DNA of 64,000 nt from JANPCX01 sp966211815 (GCA_966211815.1 CBIHOD010000016.1:1-64000); one strand, 5' to 3'. Shown: positions 17,293-26,705, counted from the first letter of the stretch. Notes: generated by a model not told the origin, from the sequence alone. Made by a program: numbers and translations.

Positions 17293-17558
17293 GCTTTCTT
17301 TGTCGAGCGGTCGAATACATCGTGGAACACCCGGCAATTCACCGCCGTAAGCGCAGGAAAAGCGGGTTTCCGGTGCAAAGCCTGGACAGCGGCACGGCCC
17401 ATCGCAGCCCCGAGCCCCTCCGGCCGGTGTTTCAAATGTTTGCGGTTTCCGGCGGAATCGCGGGCGTCGTCCTTCGACCATCCCCGCAAACAGCGCCCGG
17501 ACCCGGCGCCGGGCGCCGCAAGCTGCGACACTTGCGCACCCCGCCCGCGAGACGAACC
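17293..17558. other. intergenic region between the chemoreceptor and NTF2-like genes
   Basis: Together with 17182-17292 this makes a divergent gene-free stretch of 377 bases. Apart from the sigma-28 promoter I see no gene, repeat or terminator. A GC-rich palindromic run (CCCGGCGCCGGG type, near 17501-17515) lies shortly ahead of the NTF2-like gene, without a T run. Confidence 0.4.
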
Positions 17559-18074
17559 ATGCCCTCCCAACCTGGCACCGCCGAATCCGCCCATCCCAAC
17601 GCCGGTCTCATCACGCGTTTCTACGACGCGTTCGCCCTCAGGGACTGGGCCGGGATGGCGCTTTGCTACCACCCCGAGGTTCATTTCACCGACCCGGTGT
17701 TCGACCTGCGGGGCGTCCGCGCGTCCCAGATGTGGCGCATGCTTTGCACCCAGGCCCAGGACTTCCACCTGTCCCACGGCGGGGTGTCCGCAGACGCCGG
17801 CCAAGGCGGTGCCCGCTGGGAAGCCCGATACAACTTCAGCAGGACCGGGCGGCCCGTGCACAACGTGATTGAGGCAAGATTCGAGTTTCGGGACGGCCTG
17901 ATCCACCGCCATGTCGACAACTTCGATTTCTGGCGCTGGTCCCGGCAGGCGCTGGGTGCGCCGGGCCTGTTACTGGGATGGTCGCCGCTCCTGCGGCGTA
18001 AGGTGCGGGTCCAGGCGGCGAAAGGCCTGGAAGCCTTCGTCGGCCGGCTGCAGGCCGGACCGGCCGGGGAATGA
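17559..18074 (+). CDS. NTF2/SnoaL-like domain protein
   Basis: A 171-residue protein with an NTF2-like cone fold as in SnoaL-like proteins. The hallmarks are LITRFYDAFALRDWAGMALCYHPEVHFTDPVF at the start of the domain (read in two parts: a helix, then the pocket strand) and VIEARFEFRDGLIHRHVDNFDFWRW near the end. Such domains serve as isomerases, hydrolases or ligand pockets, and function cannot be assigned from the fold. The extra C-terminal helix with a basic LLRRKVRVQAAKGLEAF is also common in bacterial relatives. It is followed 27 bases later by a small membrane-anchored protein gene. Confidence 0.8.
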   Translation: MPSQPGTAESAHPNAGLITRFYDAFALRDWAGMALCYHPEVHFTDPVFDLRGVRASQMWRMLCTQAQDFHLSHGGVSADAGQGGARWEARYNFSRTGRPVHNVIEARFEFRDGLIHRHVDNFDFWRWSRQALGAPGLLLGWSPLLRRKVRVQAAKGLEAFVGRLQAGPAGE

Positions 18075-18101
18075 TCATGATGAAGTCGGAGGGTTGTTTC
18101 G

Positions 18102-18353
18102 ATGCGAGCCGTTTTTTCCGCGCTGCTGCTGCTGGTCGTCCTGGCGGCGGTCGGCTTTTCCGCGATGAACCAGCTCAAGGCGAGCCGCATCTCCGCCGCT
18201 GAACCTCCCGGCCGGGCGGCTTCCGCTTCCTCCGCCATGTCGCCGAACGCCCCCGCGGCGGTGCAGGCGCGCCAGATCCAGGACCAGGTGCGCGAGGACC
18301 TGAACAAAGCGCTCGAACAGGCCGCTTCCCGCAACCAGGAACCGGCTCCCTGA
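18102..18353 (+). CDS. small membrane-anchored hypothetical protein
   Basis: An 83-residue protein with a single N-terminal hydrophobic segment (ALLLLVVLAAVGFSAM, residues 7-22), then an Ala/Ser/Pro-rich linker and a short amphipathic helix (QARQIQDQVREDLNKALEQ). It is probably anchored in the inner membrane with the tail outside. A good ribosome binding site (GGAGG) precedes the ATG. I do not recognise a family. A long GC-rich hairpin follows the gene, so it ends a transcript begun at the NTF2-like gene or earlier. Confidence 0.65.
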   Translation: MRAVFSALLLLVVLAAVGFSAMNQLKASRISAAEPPGRAASASSAMSPNAPAAVQARQIQDQVREDLNKALEQAASRNQEPAP

Positions 18354-18373
18354 CCGCCCGCCGGCGGGCGCAT

Positions 18374-18407
18374 ACGCAGGAGCCCGGCCGCGGCCGGGCT
18401 CCTGCGT
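18374..18407 (+). terminator. strong hairpin, probable terminator ahead of tadA
   Basis: A perfect 17-bp palindrome (ACGCAGGAGCCCGGCCG and its complement, 18374-18390 and 18391-18407) with no unpaired centre and only TTT after it. It lies 21 bases past the small membrane-protein stop. It may be a terminator in spite of the weak T run, or a structural mRNA end. Confidence 0.6.
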
Positions 18408-18431
18408 TTCACATGCTTGAACCCAGAGCCC

Positions 18432-19043
18432 ATGACCCATCCCATCCACACGACCGACGAACTCGCCATGCGCATCGCCCTGGACCAGGCGCAGAACGCC
18501 TGGCTGGCGGGCGAAGTGCCGGTCGGCGCCGTGATCATGCGGGCCGGGCAGGTGATCGCCACCGGTTACAACCGGCCGATCACCGACCACGACCCGACGG
18601 CGCACGCCGAGATCGTCGCGTTGCGCCACGCGGCCCGCCTGCTGGCCAACTACCGCCTGCCGGAGTGCGAGCTCTTCGTGACGCTGGAGCCCTGCGCGAT
18701 GTGCGCCATGGCCCTGATGCACGCGCGCTTCAAGCGCGTGGTCTTCGGCGCGGCCGACCCGAAGACCGGCGCGGCCGGCTCGGTGGTCGACCTGTTCGCC
18801 CAGCCCCGGCTCAACCACCACACCCGCGTGGTGGGCGGCGTGCTGGCCGACCGCTGCGGGCAGGTGCTGCGCGACTTCTTCGCGCAGCGCCGGGCCCAGT
18901 TCCGCGAACGCCGCGGCGGCGCGCCGGCGGCGGCCGGTCCCCAGGACCCGGCCGGCGCGGGCGGGGCCGCCTCGATACCGGTCGGCGAGGCCCAGGAGCT
19001 GGCTGCCGGCGGTGACCCACCCTTCGACTCGACCCTCCCATGA
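18432..19043 (+). CDS. tadA: tRNA-specific adenosine deaminase
   Basis: TadA converts adenosine 34 of tRNA-Arg(ACG) to inosine in the cytoplasm. The zinc and proton-shuttle motif HAEIVAL and the PCAMC zinc motif are both present, with the supporting NYRLPECELFVTLEPCAMC context and a typical QAQNAWLAGEVPVGAV start. At 203 residues it is longer than the E. coli enzyme by an Arg/Ala/Pro-rich tail. The ATG at 18432 was preferred to a TTG five codons earlier. Its stop overlaps the ldcA start by four bases, a usual pairing in this group. Confidence 0.95.
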   Translation: MTHPIHTTDELAMRIALDQAQNAWLAGEVPVGAVIMRAGQVIATGYNRPITDHDPTAHAEIVALRHAARLLANYRLPECELFVTLEPCAMCAMALMHARFKRVVFGAADPKTGAAGSVVDLFAQPRLNHHTRVVGGVLADRCGQVLRDFFAQRRAQFRERRGGAPAAAGPQDPAGAGGAASIPVGEAQELAAGGDPPFDSTLP

Positions 19044-20002
19044 CCTTGCCTCCCTTGACCCTCTTCTCGCCTTCCGGCGTCGTCGCCCAGCCCGCGGCGC
19101 TCAGGCGCGCCGCGCGCCGCCTGTCCGCCCATTTCGAGGTGGCGCTCGATGAGGCCGCCCTGGCCAGGCACCAGCGCTTCGCGGGCGACGACGACACGCG
19201 CCTGGCCGCGATCCACCGCGTGGCCGCGGGCGCGCCGGGCATCGCGATGGCCACGCGGGGCGGCTATGGGCTGACGCGGCTGCTCGACCGCATCGACTGG
19301 GCCCTCGTGGCCCGCAGCGTGGAGCGGGGCACCCGCTGGGTGGGCCACAGCGATTTCACGGCCTTCCAGCTCGCGCTGCTCGCGCATGCGCCGCACGCCC
19401 GGCAGGCGCTCAGCTGGGCCGGGCCGATGGCCTGCTTCGATTTCGGCCGCGAAGACGACAAGGACCATGGCGCCGCAGGCCCGGGCGGCGTGGACGACGT
19501 CACCGAAGCCTGTTTCGTCGAAGCCATGGGCGGCGAGCTGGAAGCCGTCGGCTTCACCGAAGCCTCGGGCCCCGCAGGCGGCGCCGCTTTCGACGGCCTG
19601 GAGGCGCGGGGCCCGCTCTGGGGCGGCAACCTCGCCATGGTGTTGTCGCTGCTGGGCACGCCGCACTGGCCGGCCGCCTCGCGGATCAAAGGCGGCGTGC
19701 TTTTCCTGGAGGACGTGAACGAACACCCCTACCGCGTCGAACGCGCGCTGCTGCAGCTGCGTCAGGCCGGCGTGCTGGACGCGCAGAAGGCGGTGCTGCT
19801 GGGCCGGTTCACCGATTTCAAGAAATCCCCGCTGGACCGCGGCTACGGCTTGAAGGCCGCGGTCGCCCACCTGCGGTCCCTGACCGCCACCCCCCTCCTC
19901 ACGGGCTTGCCGTTCGGGCATGTGCCCACCAAACTCACGCTGCCTTTCGGCGCCAGGGTCAGGCTCGCCGTGCAAGGCCGTCAGGTGCTGCTGGGGTGGT
20001 GA
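19040..20002 (+). CDS. ldcA: muramoyltetrapeptide (LD-)carboxypeptidase
   Basis: A 320-residue serine peptidase of family S66, which trims the terminal D-Ala from murein tetrapeptides during cell-wall recycling in the cytoplasm. The nucleophile is in GHSDFTAF (Ser near 101), and the Glu and His partners are in FLEDVNEHPYR and GLPFGHVPTKLTLPFGA. TRGGYGLTRLLDRIDW is the family's conserved loop. An acidic insertion near residues 133-150 is a common variation. It starts within the tadA stop, so the two are co-translated. Confidence 0.93.
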   Translation: MTLPPLTLFSPSGVVAQPAALRRAARRLSAHFEVALDEAALARHQRFAGDDDTRLAAIHRVAAGAPGIAMATRGGYGLTRLLDRIDWALVARSVERGTRWVGHSDFTAFQLALLAHAPHARQALSWAGPMACFDFGREDDKDHGAAGPGGVDDVTEACFVEAMGGELEAVGFTEASGPAGGAAFDGLEARGPLWGGNLAMVLSLLGTPHWPAASRIKGGVLFLEDVNEHPYRVERALLQLRQAGVLDAQKAVLLGRFTDFKKSPLDRGYGLKAAVAHLRSLTATPLLTGLPFGHVPTKLTLPFGARVRLAVQGRQVLLGW

Positions 20003-20066
20003 ACGCGCCGCGCCCCGGCGGGGCGCCGGCAGGAAGTAACGCAAGCATGAGAGACCGGGGAATGCG

Positions 20067-22886
20067 ATGAGAGTCAAGAAAGGATCGGCAAGAAAGCGCG
20101 CTTCGGCCCGACTGGCCTTGTTGACCGGCGCGGTGCTGGCCGGCACCGCCGCCCACCATGCCGCGCGCGCCCAGGCGGGCGCCGCGCCTGCCGAGGCGGC
20201 GTCGCTGCCCGCGGTCGAGATCACCGGTTCCTCGCTGCGCCGGATCGACGGCGAAGCCGCCATGCCGGTGCAGATCGTGCGCCGCGACGACATCGCGCGT
20301 TCGGGCGCCACCTCCGCCACCGAGCTGCTGCAGCGCCTGCCGCTGATGCAAGGCGGCGCGCCCGAAGCCGCGGCCGCCATGCCGGGGCGATTCGGCTTCA
20401 CCAGCGCGTCCATCCACGGCCTGGGCGAAGCGCGCACCCTGGTGCTGCTCAATGGGCGGCGGCTCGCCCAGTTCGGCGGCCAGACGCTGACCGGCGCTTT
20501 CGCCGCGGTCGACCTGAACGCCATCCCCGTCTCGGCGATCGAACGCGTGGAAATCCTCACCGACGGCGCGTCCTCCATCTACGGCGCCGACGCCGTGGCG
20601 GGCGTCGTCAACTTCATCACCCGCCGCGACCAGGAGGGCGGCGACGCGAGCGTCGGCTACTCGGCGCCGCGCGGCGGTGGGCGGGAAAAGCGCCTGAGCG
20701 TCTCCAAGGGCTGGGGCAGCCTGGTGCGCGACGGCCAGAACTTCATGCTCGCGATGGGCGCCGAATCCCGGGACGCGCTGTATTCCAGGGCGCGGCCGTA
20801 TTCGCGCAGCGGCGTGGCCGATTTCGACCACGACGGCCGGCGCTACCAAGTGGTCCAGGCCGCGCCGACTTCCGTCCCGGCCAACGCCCTGGACGACCAC
20901 GGCGTCTTCATCAGCCCGGTCTACCTGCGCACCGGCCGCTGCCCCGACCGGCACCTGCCGGTGGGCGACGGCGCCGGCGGCGCCGTGTGCTACTACGATT
21001 TCGTCGGGGACCTGGCGATGCTGCCGGCGCGAGAGCGGCGCAACGTGATGGGGTCCTGGACGCGGCAGCTCGGGCGCGACCACACCGTCGGCGTCGACTT
21101 GCTGCTGACGCGGTCCGAATCGGAATTCCAGCTGGCGCCGGTGTCCGGCGCGCTTCCGGTGGCCGCGGGCTCGCCGCTGCACGACCAGTACCTGCGGCCC
21201 TTCGGCGTGACCCAGGACAGCGTGGCTTTTTACCGCGCCGCCGACCTCGGCCCGCGCGCGGGCAAGGACACCGCCGACTTCGCCCACCTGGCCGTCTCGG
21301 CCAAAGGCCTTTGGTCGGGCTGGGACTACCAGGCCGGCTGGGGCCTGTCGCGCAGCGAGGTCAAGAGCCGCACGCGCGGCTACCCCGGCGCGCTGGCCTT
21401 CAACCGCCTGCTCCAGTCCGGCGTGCTGAACCCGTTCGCCGGCCCGGGCGAGCAAAGCCCCCGGGCCACCCAGGCGATGCGCGACATCGCCTACGACGGC
21501 TACTGGGACGGCGGCGAATCCGAACTGCAGACGCTGGACCTTCGCGGCAGCCGGCCGATCGCGCAATGGGCGAACGGGCCGGTGCAGCTCGGGCTGGGCT
21601 TGTCCCACACCCGCGAGCGCTTCGCGTCCAAGCCCAGTCTGTTCGCCCAGGGCTTGCTGGCCGACCCGGCGACGGGCCAGCCCGCGGACCCCGACCACGG
21701 CGTGCCGGGCGACGTGCGTTTCGGCGACGAGTCGTCCACGCGGCCCTATGCGGCGCGCCGCCACGTCACCAGCGGCTTCGCCGAGCTGGTGATGCCGGTG
21801 GCCGCCACGCTCGAAGTCACCGGTTCCGGCCGCATCGACCGCTACAGCGATTTCGGCCGCGCCAGCACCGCCAAGGCGGGCATGCGCTGGCAGCCGTCGG
21901 CCGGCCTGTTGATCCGCGGTTCGGCGGGCACCGGTTTCCGCGCGCCGACGGTGCCGCAGGTCAACGCGGCGCTGCAGCAGTACGGCAGCACCGCCAGCGC
22001 TTACGACTGCACGCCGGAGCTGGCGCAAGTGGCGCGGGGCCTGGGCGCGCAATGCCGCCCCGACGGCTCGCAGTACGACGTGCAGGCCGGCGGCAACCCC
22101 GGGTTGAAGCCCGAACGGTCGCGACAATTCAGCCTCGGTTTCCGGGTCGAACCCTCCAACGCCTGGACGCTGGGCGCCGACGTCTGGCACGTGGGCCTGC
22201 GCGACGTGATCAGCCAGGTGACCGAAGAACAGGTGTTCGCCCACCCGCTGGAGAACCTGTCCGCCTTCGGCACACAGCGCGAGGTGTCCACCGGCGGCGA
22301 CTTCCTGGCGTTCAAGGCGCTGAGCCAGAACCTCGGCAAGGAATACCGCAGCGGCATCGACCTGGACGTGCAGACACGCTGGCGCAGCGCCTGGGGCCGA
22401 TGGGGCACCCAGCTGACTGCCACCTACCTGCTGCGGCAGGCCCAGCAGCTGACGCCGGGCGGGCCCTACTACTCCTCCATCGGCAACAACGCCGAGCTGG
22501 GCCAGGTCAGCTTCCGCTGGCAGGGCCGGTGGGCGGCCTGGCTGCAGCAGAAGGACTGGCGCCACACCGCGGTGCTGAACTTCAAATCGAGCTACCGCGA
22601 TGCGCCCGTCGAGGCGGAGCGCTACGACGCCAATGGGCAGCTGTCGGGCGTCTTCGAGACCGTGCGCGTCAAGGTGCCCTGGACCTACACCCTCGACTGG
22701 CAAAGCGCCTGGCAGTTCAGGAAGGACCTGCAATTCGTGGTCGGCGTGCTCAACGTCTTCGACCGGGAACCGCCGCTCGTGGTCTCCAACGGCGGGCTGG
22801 ACCGCGGCCAGAATTTCGGCTACGACGACCGTTACTACGACCCGCGCGGCCGCGTCTTCTACGCCAACATGAACTACAAGTTCTAG
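20067..22886 (+). CDS. TonB-dependent receptor, large type
   Basis: A 939-residue outer-membrane receptor. A basic start and hydrophobic stretch ending in AHHAARAQAG give a signal peptide. The sequence LPAVEITGSSLRRID, IVRRDDIARSGATSATELLQRLP, RTLVLLNGRRL and ERVEILTDGASSIYGADAVAG is the plug of the large family that includes many oligosaccharide and peptide receptors. The barrel contains GTGFRAPTVPQVN and NPGLKPERSRQFSLGF, and the C-terminus VFYANMNYKF is a typical final strand. No regulator or inner-membrane transporter is adjacent, so the ligand is unknown. Confidence 0.92.
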   Translation: MRVKKGSARKRASARLALLTGAVLAGTAAHHAARAQAGAAPAEAASLPAVEITGSSLRRIDGEAAMPVQIVRRDDIARSGATSATELLQRLPLMQGGAPEAAAAMPGRFGFTSASIHGLGEARTLVLLNGRRLAQFGGQTLTGAFAAVDLNAIPVSAIERVEILTDGASSIYGADAVAGVVNFITRRDQEGGDASVGYSAPRGGGREKRLSVSKGWGSLVRDGQNFMLAMGAESRDALYSRARPYSRSGVADFDHDGRRYQVVQAAPTSVPANALDDHGVFISPVYLRTGRCPDRHLPVGDGAGGAVCYYDFVGDLAMLPARERRNVMGSWTRQLGRDHTVGVDLLLTRSESEFQLAPVSGALPVAAGSPLHDQYLRPFGVTQDSVAFYRAADLGPRAGKDTADFAHLAVSAKGLWSGWDYQAGWGLSRSEVKSRTRGYPGALAFNRLLQSGVLNPFAGPGEQSPRATQAMRDIAYDGYWDGGESELQTLDLRGSRPIAQWANGPVQLGLGLSHTRERFASKPSLFAQGLLADPATGQPADPDHGVPGDVRFGDESSTRPYAARRHVTSGFAELVMPVAATLEVTGSGRIDRYSDFGRASTAKAGMRWQPSAGLLIRGSAGTGFRAPTVPQVNAALQQYGSTASAYDCTPELAQVARGLGAQCRPDGSQYDVQAGGNPGLKPERSRQFSLGFRVEPSNAWTLGADVWHVGLRDVISQVTEEQVFAHPLENLSAFGTQREVSTGGDFLAFKALSQNLGKEYRSGIDLDVQTRWRSAWGRWGTQLTATYLLRQAQQLTPGGPYYSSIGNNAELGQVSFRWQGRWAAWLQQKDWRHTAVLNFKSSYRDAPVEAERYDANGQLSGVFETVRVKVPWTYTLDWQSAWQFRKDLQFVVGVLNVFDREPPLVVSNGGLDRGQNFGYDDRYYDPRGRVFYANMNYKF

Positions 22887-22962
22887 GAAGGCCGGGGCGC
22901 CCGCGGTGGCGCGCGGGGCGCGCTTGCGCGATGATCGCCGCCATGCACGAGCACCGCACGCC

Positions 22963-24423
22963 ATGACGAACCCGGCCGACACGCCCGCCGCGACGCCCGC
23001 CGCCTTGAGGGCCGGCCTGGACTCGCTGCAGGCCGCGCACCTGGCGGATCCTTGCCCGCCGTGGCCGGTGCGCCGCGAACGGCTGCGGCGCTTGTCGCGG
23101 GCGCTGCTGGACCACCGGGCGCGCATCCAGGAGGCGATCAGCGCCGACTTCGGCCACCGCTCTCGCCACGAAACCGACTTGCTCGAAATCTTCCCCTCGC
23201 TGCAAGGGCTGCGCCACGCGGCGCGCCACGGCAAGGGCTGGATGCGCGAGCGCCGGGCCGGTGTGTCGCCTTGGTTCATGCCGGCCTCGGCCAGCGTGCT
23301 GCCCCAGCCGCTGGGCGTGGTGGGCATCATCGTGCCCTGGAACTACCCACTGTTCCTCTTGTGCGGCCCGCTCACCGCCGCGCTGGCGGCCGGCAACCGC
23401 GCCATGGTCAAGCTCTCCGAGTTCACGCCGCGTTTCGCCGCCTTGATGGCCGAAATGCTGCCGCGGGCGCTGGGCGACGACGTGGTGCAGGTCGTGCAGG
23501 GCGGCCCCGACGTCGCCGAAGCGTTCTCCCGGTTGCCATTCGGGCACCTGCTGTTCACCGGTTCGACCGCCGTGGGCCGGCGCGTGATGGCCGCGGCGGC
23601 CGAGCAGCTGGTGCCCGTCACGCTCGAACTGGGCGGCAAGAGCCCGGCGATCGTGTCCACCGAGACCAGCCGCGACGCGGGGCGGCTGGAGAACGCGGTG
23701 CGTCGCATCCTCGTGGGCAAGCTGCTCAACGCCGGCCAGACCTGCATCGCGCCGGACTATGTGCTGCTGCCGCGCGCCGCCATGCCGCGCTTCGCCGAGT
23801 TGGCGCGGGCCATCGCCGCCGAGCAGTACCCCGGCGGTACGGCCAGCCCCGACTACACCGGCATCGCCAACGACAAGCACCTGCACCGGCTGCAAGGGCT
23901 GGTCACAGAGGCGGTTTCGCGGGGCGCCCAGGCCGAGGTGGTGATGGCCACGCCCGGTGTCGGCACGGGCGCCGGCCCGCGCAAACTGCCGCTGACCTTG
24001 CTGGCCGGCTGCCCGCCCGAGGCGCTGGCGATGCGCGCCGAGGTCTTCGGCCCGGTGCTCCCCCTGGTGGCGTGCGAGTCGCTGGAAGACGCCATCGCCT
24101 TCGTCAACGACCGCCCGCATCCGCTGGCGCTCTATTTGTTCGACGATTCGCCGCGGCGCCAGGCGCGGGTGCTGCGATCGACGCTGGCCGGCGGCGTCTG
24201 CGTCAACGACACCCTGTTGCACGTGGCCCAGGACGAACTGCCCTTCGGCGGCGTCGGCGCGTCCGGCATGGGGCACTACCACGGGCGCCACGGCTTCGAC
24301 GCGATGTCCAAGCTCAAACCGGTGTTCCGGCAGTCGCGCCTGAACGCCGTGGGGTTGATGTCGCCGCCCTACGGACGGCTGGTCGGCTGGCTGCTCAGGT
24401 TGATGCTGCGGCGGGGCGCTTGA
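22963..24423 (+). CDS. coniferyl-aldehyde-dehydrogenase-type aldehyde dehydrogenase
   Basis: A 486-residue NAD(P)-dependent aldehyde dehydrogenase, most like the CalB/coniferyl aldehyde group judging from the FGHRSRHETDLLEI start and FMPASASVLPQPLGVVGII. The core has IVPWNYPLFL, FTGSTAVGRRVM, the general base in LELGGKSPAIV (near Glu221) and the nucleophile in NAGQTCIAPDYV (near Cys257). A hydrophobic C-terminal segment (GRLVGWLLRLMLRR) may associate with membrane, as in related fatty-aldehyde enzymes. The substrate may be an aromatic or long-chain aldehyde. The ATG at 22963 gives the family's normal start. Confidence 0.88.
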   Translation: MTNPADTPAATPAALRAGLDSLQAAHLADPCPPWPVRRERLRRLSRALLDHRARIQEAISADFGHRSRHETDLLEIFPSLQGLRHAARHGKGWMRERRAGVSPWFMPASASVLPQPLGVVGIIVPWNYPLFLLCGPLTAALAAGNRAMVKLSEFTPRFAALMAEMLPRALGDDVVQVVQGGPDVAEAFSRLPFGHLLFTGSTAVGRRVMAAAAEQLVPVTLELGGKSPAIVSTETSRDAGRLENAVRRILVGKLLNAGQTCIAPDYVLLPRAAMPRFAELARAIAAEQYPGGTASPDYTGIANDKHLHRLQGLVTEAVSRGAQAEVVMATPGVGTGAGPRKLPLTLLAGCPPEALAMRAEVFGPVLPLVACESLEDAIAFVNDRPHPLALYLFDDSPRRQARVLRSTLAGGVCVNDTLLHVAQDELPFGGVGASGMGHYHGRHGFDAMSKLKPVFRQSRLNAVGLMSPPYGRLVGWLLRLMLRRGA

Positions 24424-24442
24424 CGGGCCCGCCGGCCCGGGC

Positions 24443-25201
24443 TCAGCGGCACCGGCGCAGCAGCAGGTAGCGCAGCGCGCTGCGCACGTGCCAGGCCAGG
24501 TGCCGCCAGTTACGGTGGCTGGCGCGCTGGCTGTCGTGCACGATGGCCACGGAAGGGTCCCACAGCACCTTCCAGCCGCGGCGATGCAGGCGCTCGCAGA
24601 GGTCGACGTCTTCCATGTACATGAAGAAGCGCTCGTCGAAACCGCCGACCTGCTCGAAGGCCTCCCGCTTGAGCAACAGCAGGTAGCCCGCCGCCCAGTC
24701 GATGACCTGCAGGCCGTGCCGCGGGTCGTAGCCCGGGCGGTGCCGCCGCGTCAGCGCGCGCCAGGCCAGCTGGGCAAGGGTGGGGAAGCGCCGGGCGTTG
24801 TCCTGCAGCCGGCCCGCGCTGTCCAGGGCCAGCGGCGCGCAGGCGCCGGCGCCGGCTTCGGCCAGCGGCGCGGTCCAGGCGGCCAGGTCGAGCGCGGGCA
24901 GCCGCACGTCGGGGTTGACGACGGCGAAGAGCCGGCCCCGGGCGCGCCGGAAGGCCGCGTTGTGGTTGGCGCCGAAGCCCAGCGCCGAGGGATTGGCCGT
25001 CACCCGGACCGGGAGGTCGGGGAAGCGCTCCACGAACCGGGCGTCTTCCGGCGTGTTGAAGGTGAGCAGCACTTCATAGGCGTCGGGCGGCCAGCCCAGC
25101 GCGCGCAGGTCGCCGAGCAGCTGGGCGACCATCCCGCCATGGCCGTGGCTGACGATCGAGAGCGACACCTCGGGGGGGCGCGGCTCCTGCGGCAGCGTCA
25201 T
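24443..25201 (-). CDS. family 2 glycosyltransferase, probable rhamnosyltransferase
   Basis: A 252-residue GT-A fold glycosyltransferase. It has the nucleotide-sugar fold start VSLSIVSHGHGGMV, VVNPDVRLP in the DxD position, and the acceptor-side motif GGFDERFFMYMEDVDLCERLHRRGW. This subgroup commonly transfers rhamnose to lipopolysaccharide or other surface glycans. It overlaps the end of rfbC by four bases, so it is the last gene of the dTDP-rhamnose operon and probably uses its product. The C-terminus WHVRSALRYLLLRR is basic and amphipathic. Confidence 0.85.
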   Translation of the reverse strand: MTLPQEPRPPEVSLSIVSHGHGGMVAQLLGDLRALGWPPDAYEVLLTFNTPEDARFVERFPDLPVRVTANPSALGFGANHNAAFRRARGRLFAVVNPDVRLPALDLAAWTAPLAEAGAGACAPLALDSAGRLQDNARRFPTLAQLAWRALTRRHRPGYDPRHGLQVIDWAAGYLLLLKREAFEQVGGFDERFFMYMEDVDLCERLHRRGWKVLWDPSVAIVHDSQRASHRNWRHLAWHVRSALRYLLLRRCR

Positions 25202-25767
25202 CCCGGCAGGCGGGCCTGGCCCAGCACGGGGGCTTGCGCGTCCTTGGCGGCCAGGCGCGGCGCCATGCCCGCGATGGCCGGCCACTCGATGCCGATCGCG
25301 GGGTCGTTCCAGGCGATGGCGCCTTCGCAGTCCCTGGCGTAGAAGTCGGTGGTCTTGTAGAGGAAATGGGTGTCGTCCTCCAGCGCCAGGAACCCGTGGG
25401 CGAAGCCTTCCGGGATCCACAGCTGGCGGTGGTCCTTGGCGTCCAGCAGCGCGCCGGCCCACTGGCCGAAGGTGCGGGAACCGGGGCGGATGTCGACCGC
25501 GACGTCGAAGGCCGAACCCTTGACCACGCGGACCAGCTTGCCCTGCGCGTGCGGCGGCAGCTGGTAGTGCAGGCCGCGCAGCACGCCCCGGGCCGAGCAG
25601 GAATGGTTGTCCTGCACGAAGGGCCGGGGCAGCGGCAGCCCGAGGCTTTCCAGGCCGGCGCGGAATTTCTGCTCGTTGAAGCTTTCCATGAACCAGCCGC
25701 GGTCGTCGCCGAAAACGGCCGGCTCGATGACGACCACGTCGGGCAGTCGGGTGGGGATGAACTTCAT
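25198..25767 (-). CDS. rfbC: dTDP-4-dehydrorhamnose 3,5-epimerase
   Basis: RfbC/RmlC catalyses the third step of dTDP-L-rhamnose synthesis in the cytoplasm. The 189-residue cupin shows GDDRGWFMESFNEQKF, QDNHSCSARGVLRGLHYQ with its catalytic His, and WIPEGFAHGFLAL, all diagnostic. It sits three bases after rfbA and overlaps the glycosyltransferase gene. Confidence 0.96.
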   Translation of the reverse strand: MKFIPTRLPDVVVIEPAVFGDDRGWFMESFNEQKFRAGLESLGLPLPRPFVQDNHSCSARGVLRGLHYQLPPHAQGKLVRVVKGSAFDVAVDIRPGSRTFGQWAGALLDAKDHRQLWIPEGFAHGFLALEDDTHFLYKTTDFYARDCEGAIAWNDPAIGIEWPAIAGMAPRLAAKDAQAPVLGQARLPG

Positions 25768-25770
25768 CGG

Positions 25771-26679
25771 TCAGTACACCTTGTCTTTCAGCATCTTCAG
25801 CAGGTATTGGCCGTAGCCGTTCTTCAGCATCGGCTGGGCCAGGGCCTGCACCTGGGCGGCGTCGATCCAGCCGCTGCGGTAGGCGATCTCCTCCAGGCAG
25901 GCCACCTTCAGCCCCTGGCGCTTCTCCAGCGTGGCGATGAACTGGCCGGCTTCGAGCAGGCTGTCGTGGGTGCCGGTGTCGAGCCAGGCGTAGCCGCGAC
26001 CCATGATCTCGACGTTGAGTTGCCTCTGCTTCAGGTAGGTGGCGTTGACGTCGGTGATCTCCAGCTCGCCGCGCGGGCTGGGTTTGATGGAGGCGGCGAT
26101 GTCGCACACCTGCTCGTCGTAGAAATACAGGCCGGTGACGGCGTAGCTGCTCTTGGGGACGGCGGGCTTCTCTTCGATGCTCAGGGCGCGCTGCTCGTCG
26201 TCGAAATCGACCACGCCGTAGCGTTCCGGGTCGTTCACGTGGTAGGCGAATACGCTGGCGCCGGCGGTGCGCGCGGCGGCGCTGCGCAGCAAGCCCTGGA
26301 AGTCGTGGCCGTAGAAGATGTTGTCGCCCAGCACCAGCGCGCTGGGCTGGCCGCCGACGAAGTCGCGGCCGAGGATGAAGGCCTGGGCCAGGCCGTCCGG
26401 GCTGGGCTGCACGCAGTAGCGGATGTCCAGGCCCCAGCGGCGCCCGTCGCCCAGCAGCGACTCGAAGCGGGGCGTGTCCTGCGGCGTGCTGATCAGCAGG
26501 ATTTCCCGGATGCCGGCCAGCATCAGCGTGGCCAGCGGGTAGTAGACCATCGGCTTGTCGTAGACCGGCAACAGCTGCTTGCTGATGGCCAGCGTGGCGG
26601 GGTGCAGGCGCGTGCCCGAACCGCCGGCCAGGATGATGCCTTTGCGGTGCGGCAGCGCGGGTGTGGTTTGAATGCTCAT
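25771..26679 (-). CDS. rfbA: glucose-1-phosphate thymidylyltransferase
   Basis: RfbA/RmlA joins dTTP and glucose-1-phosphate to start dTDP-L-rhamnose synthesis. The 302-residue protein has the signature GIILAGGSGTRLHPAT, KQLLPVYDKPMVYYPL, LVLGDNIFYGH and GELEITDVN, with no truncation. It lies between rfbD and rfbC in the common operon. Confidence 0.97.
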   Translation of the reverse strand: MSIQTTPALPHRKGIILAGGSGTRLHPATLAISKQLLPVYDKPMVYYPLATLMLAGIREILLISTPQDTPRFESLLGDGRRWGLDIRYCVQPSPDGLAQAFILGRDFVGGQPSALVLGDNIFYGHDFQGLLRSAAARTAGASVFAYHVNDPERYGVVDFDDEQRALSIEEKPAVPKSSYAVTGLYFYDEQVCDIAASIKPSPRGELEITDVNATYLKQRQLNVEIMGRGYAWLDTGTHDSLLEAGQFIATLEKRQGLKVACLEEIAYRSGWIDAAQVQALAQPMLKNGYGQYLLKMLKDKVY

Positions 26680-26705
26680 GGGATCTCGGGGAATGGGTCA
26701 GCTTC

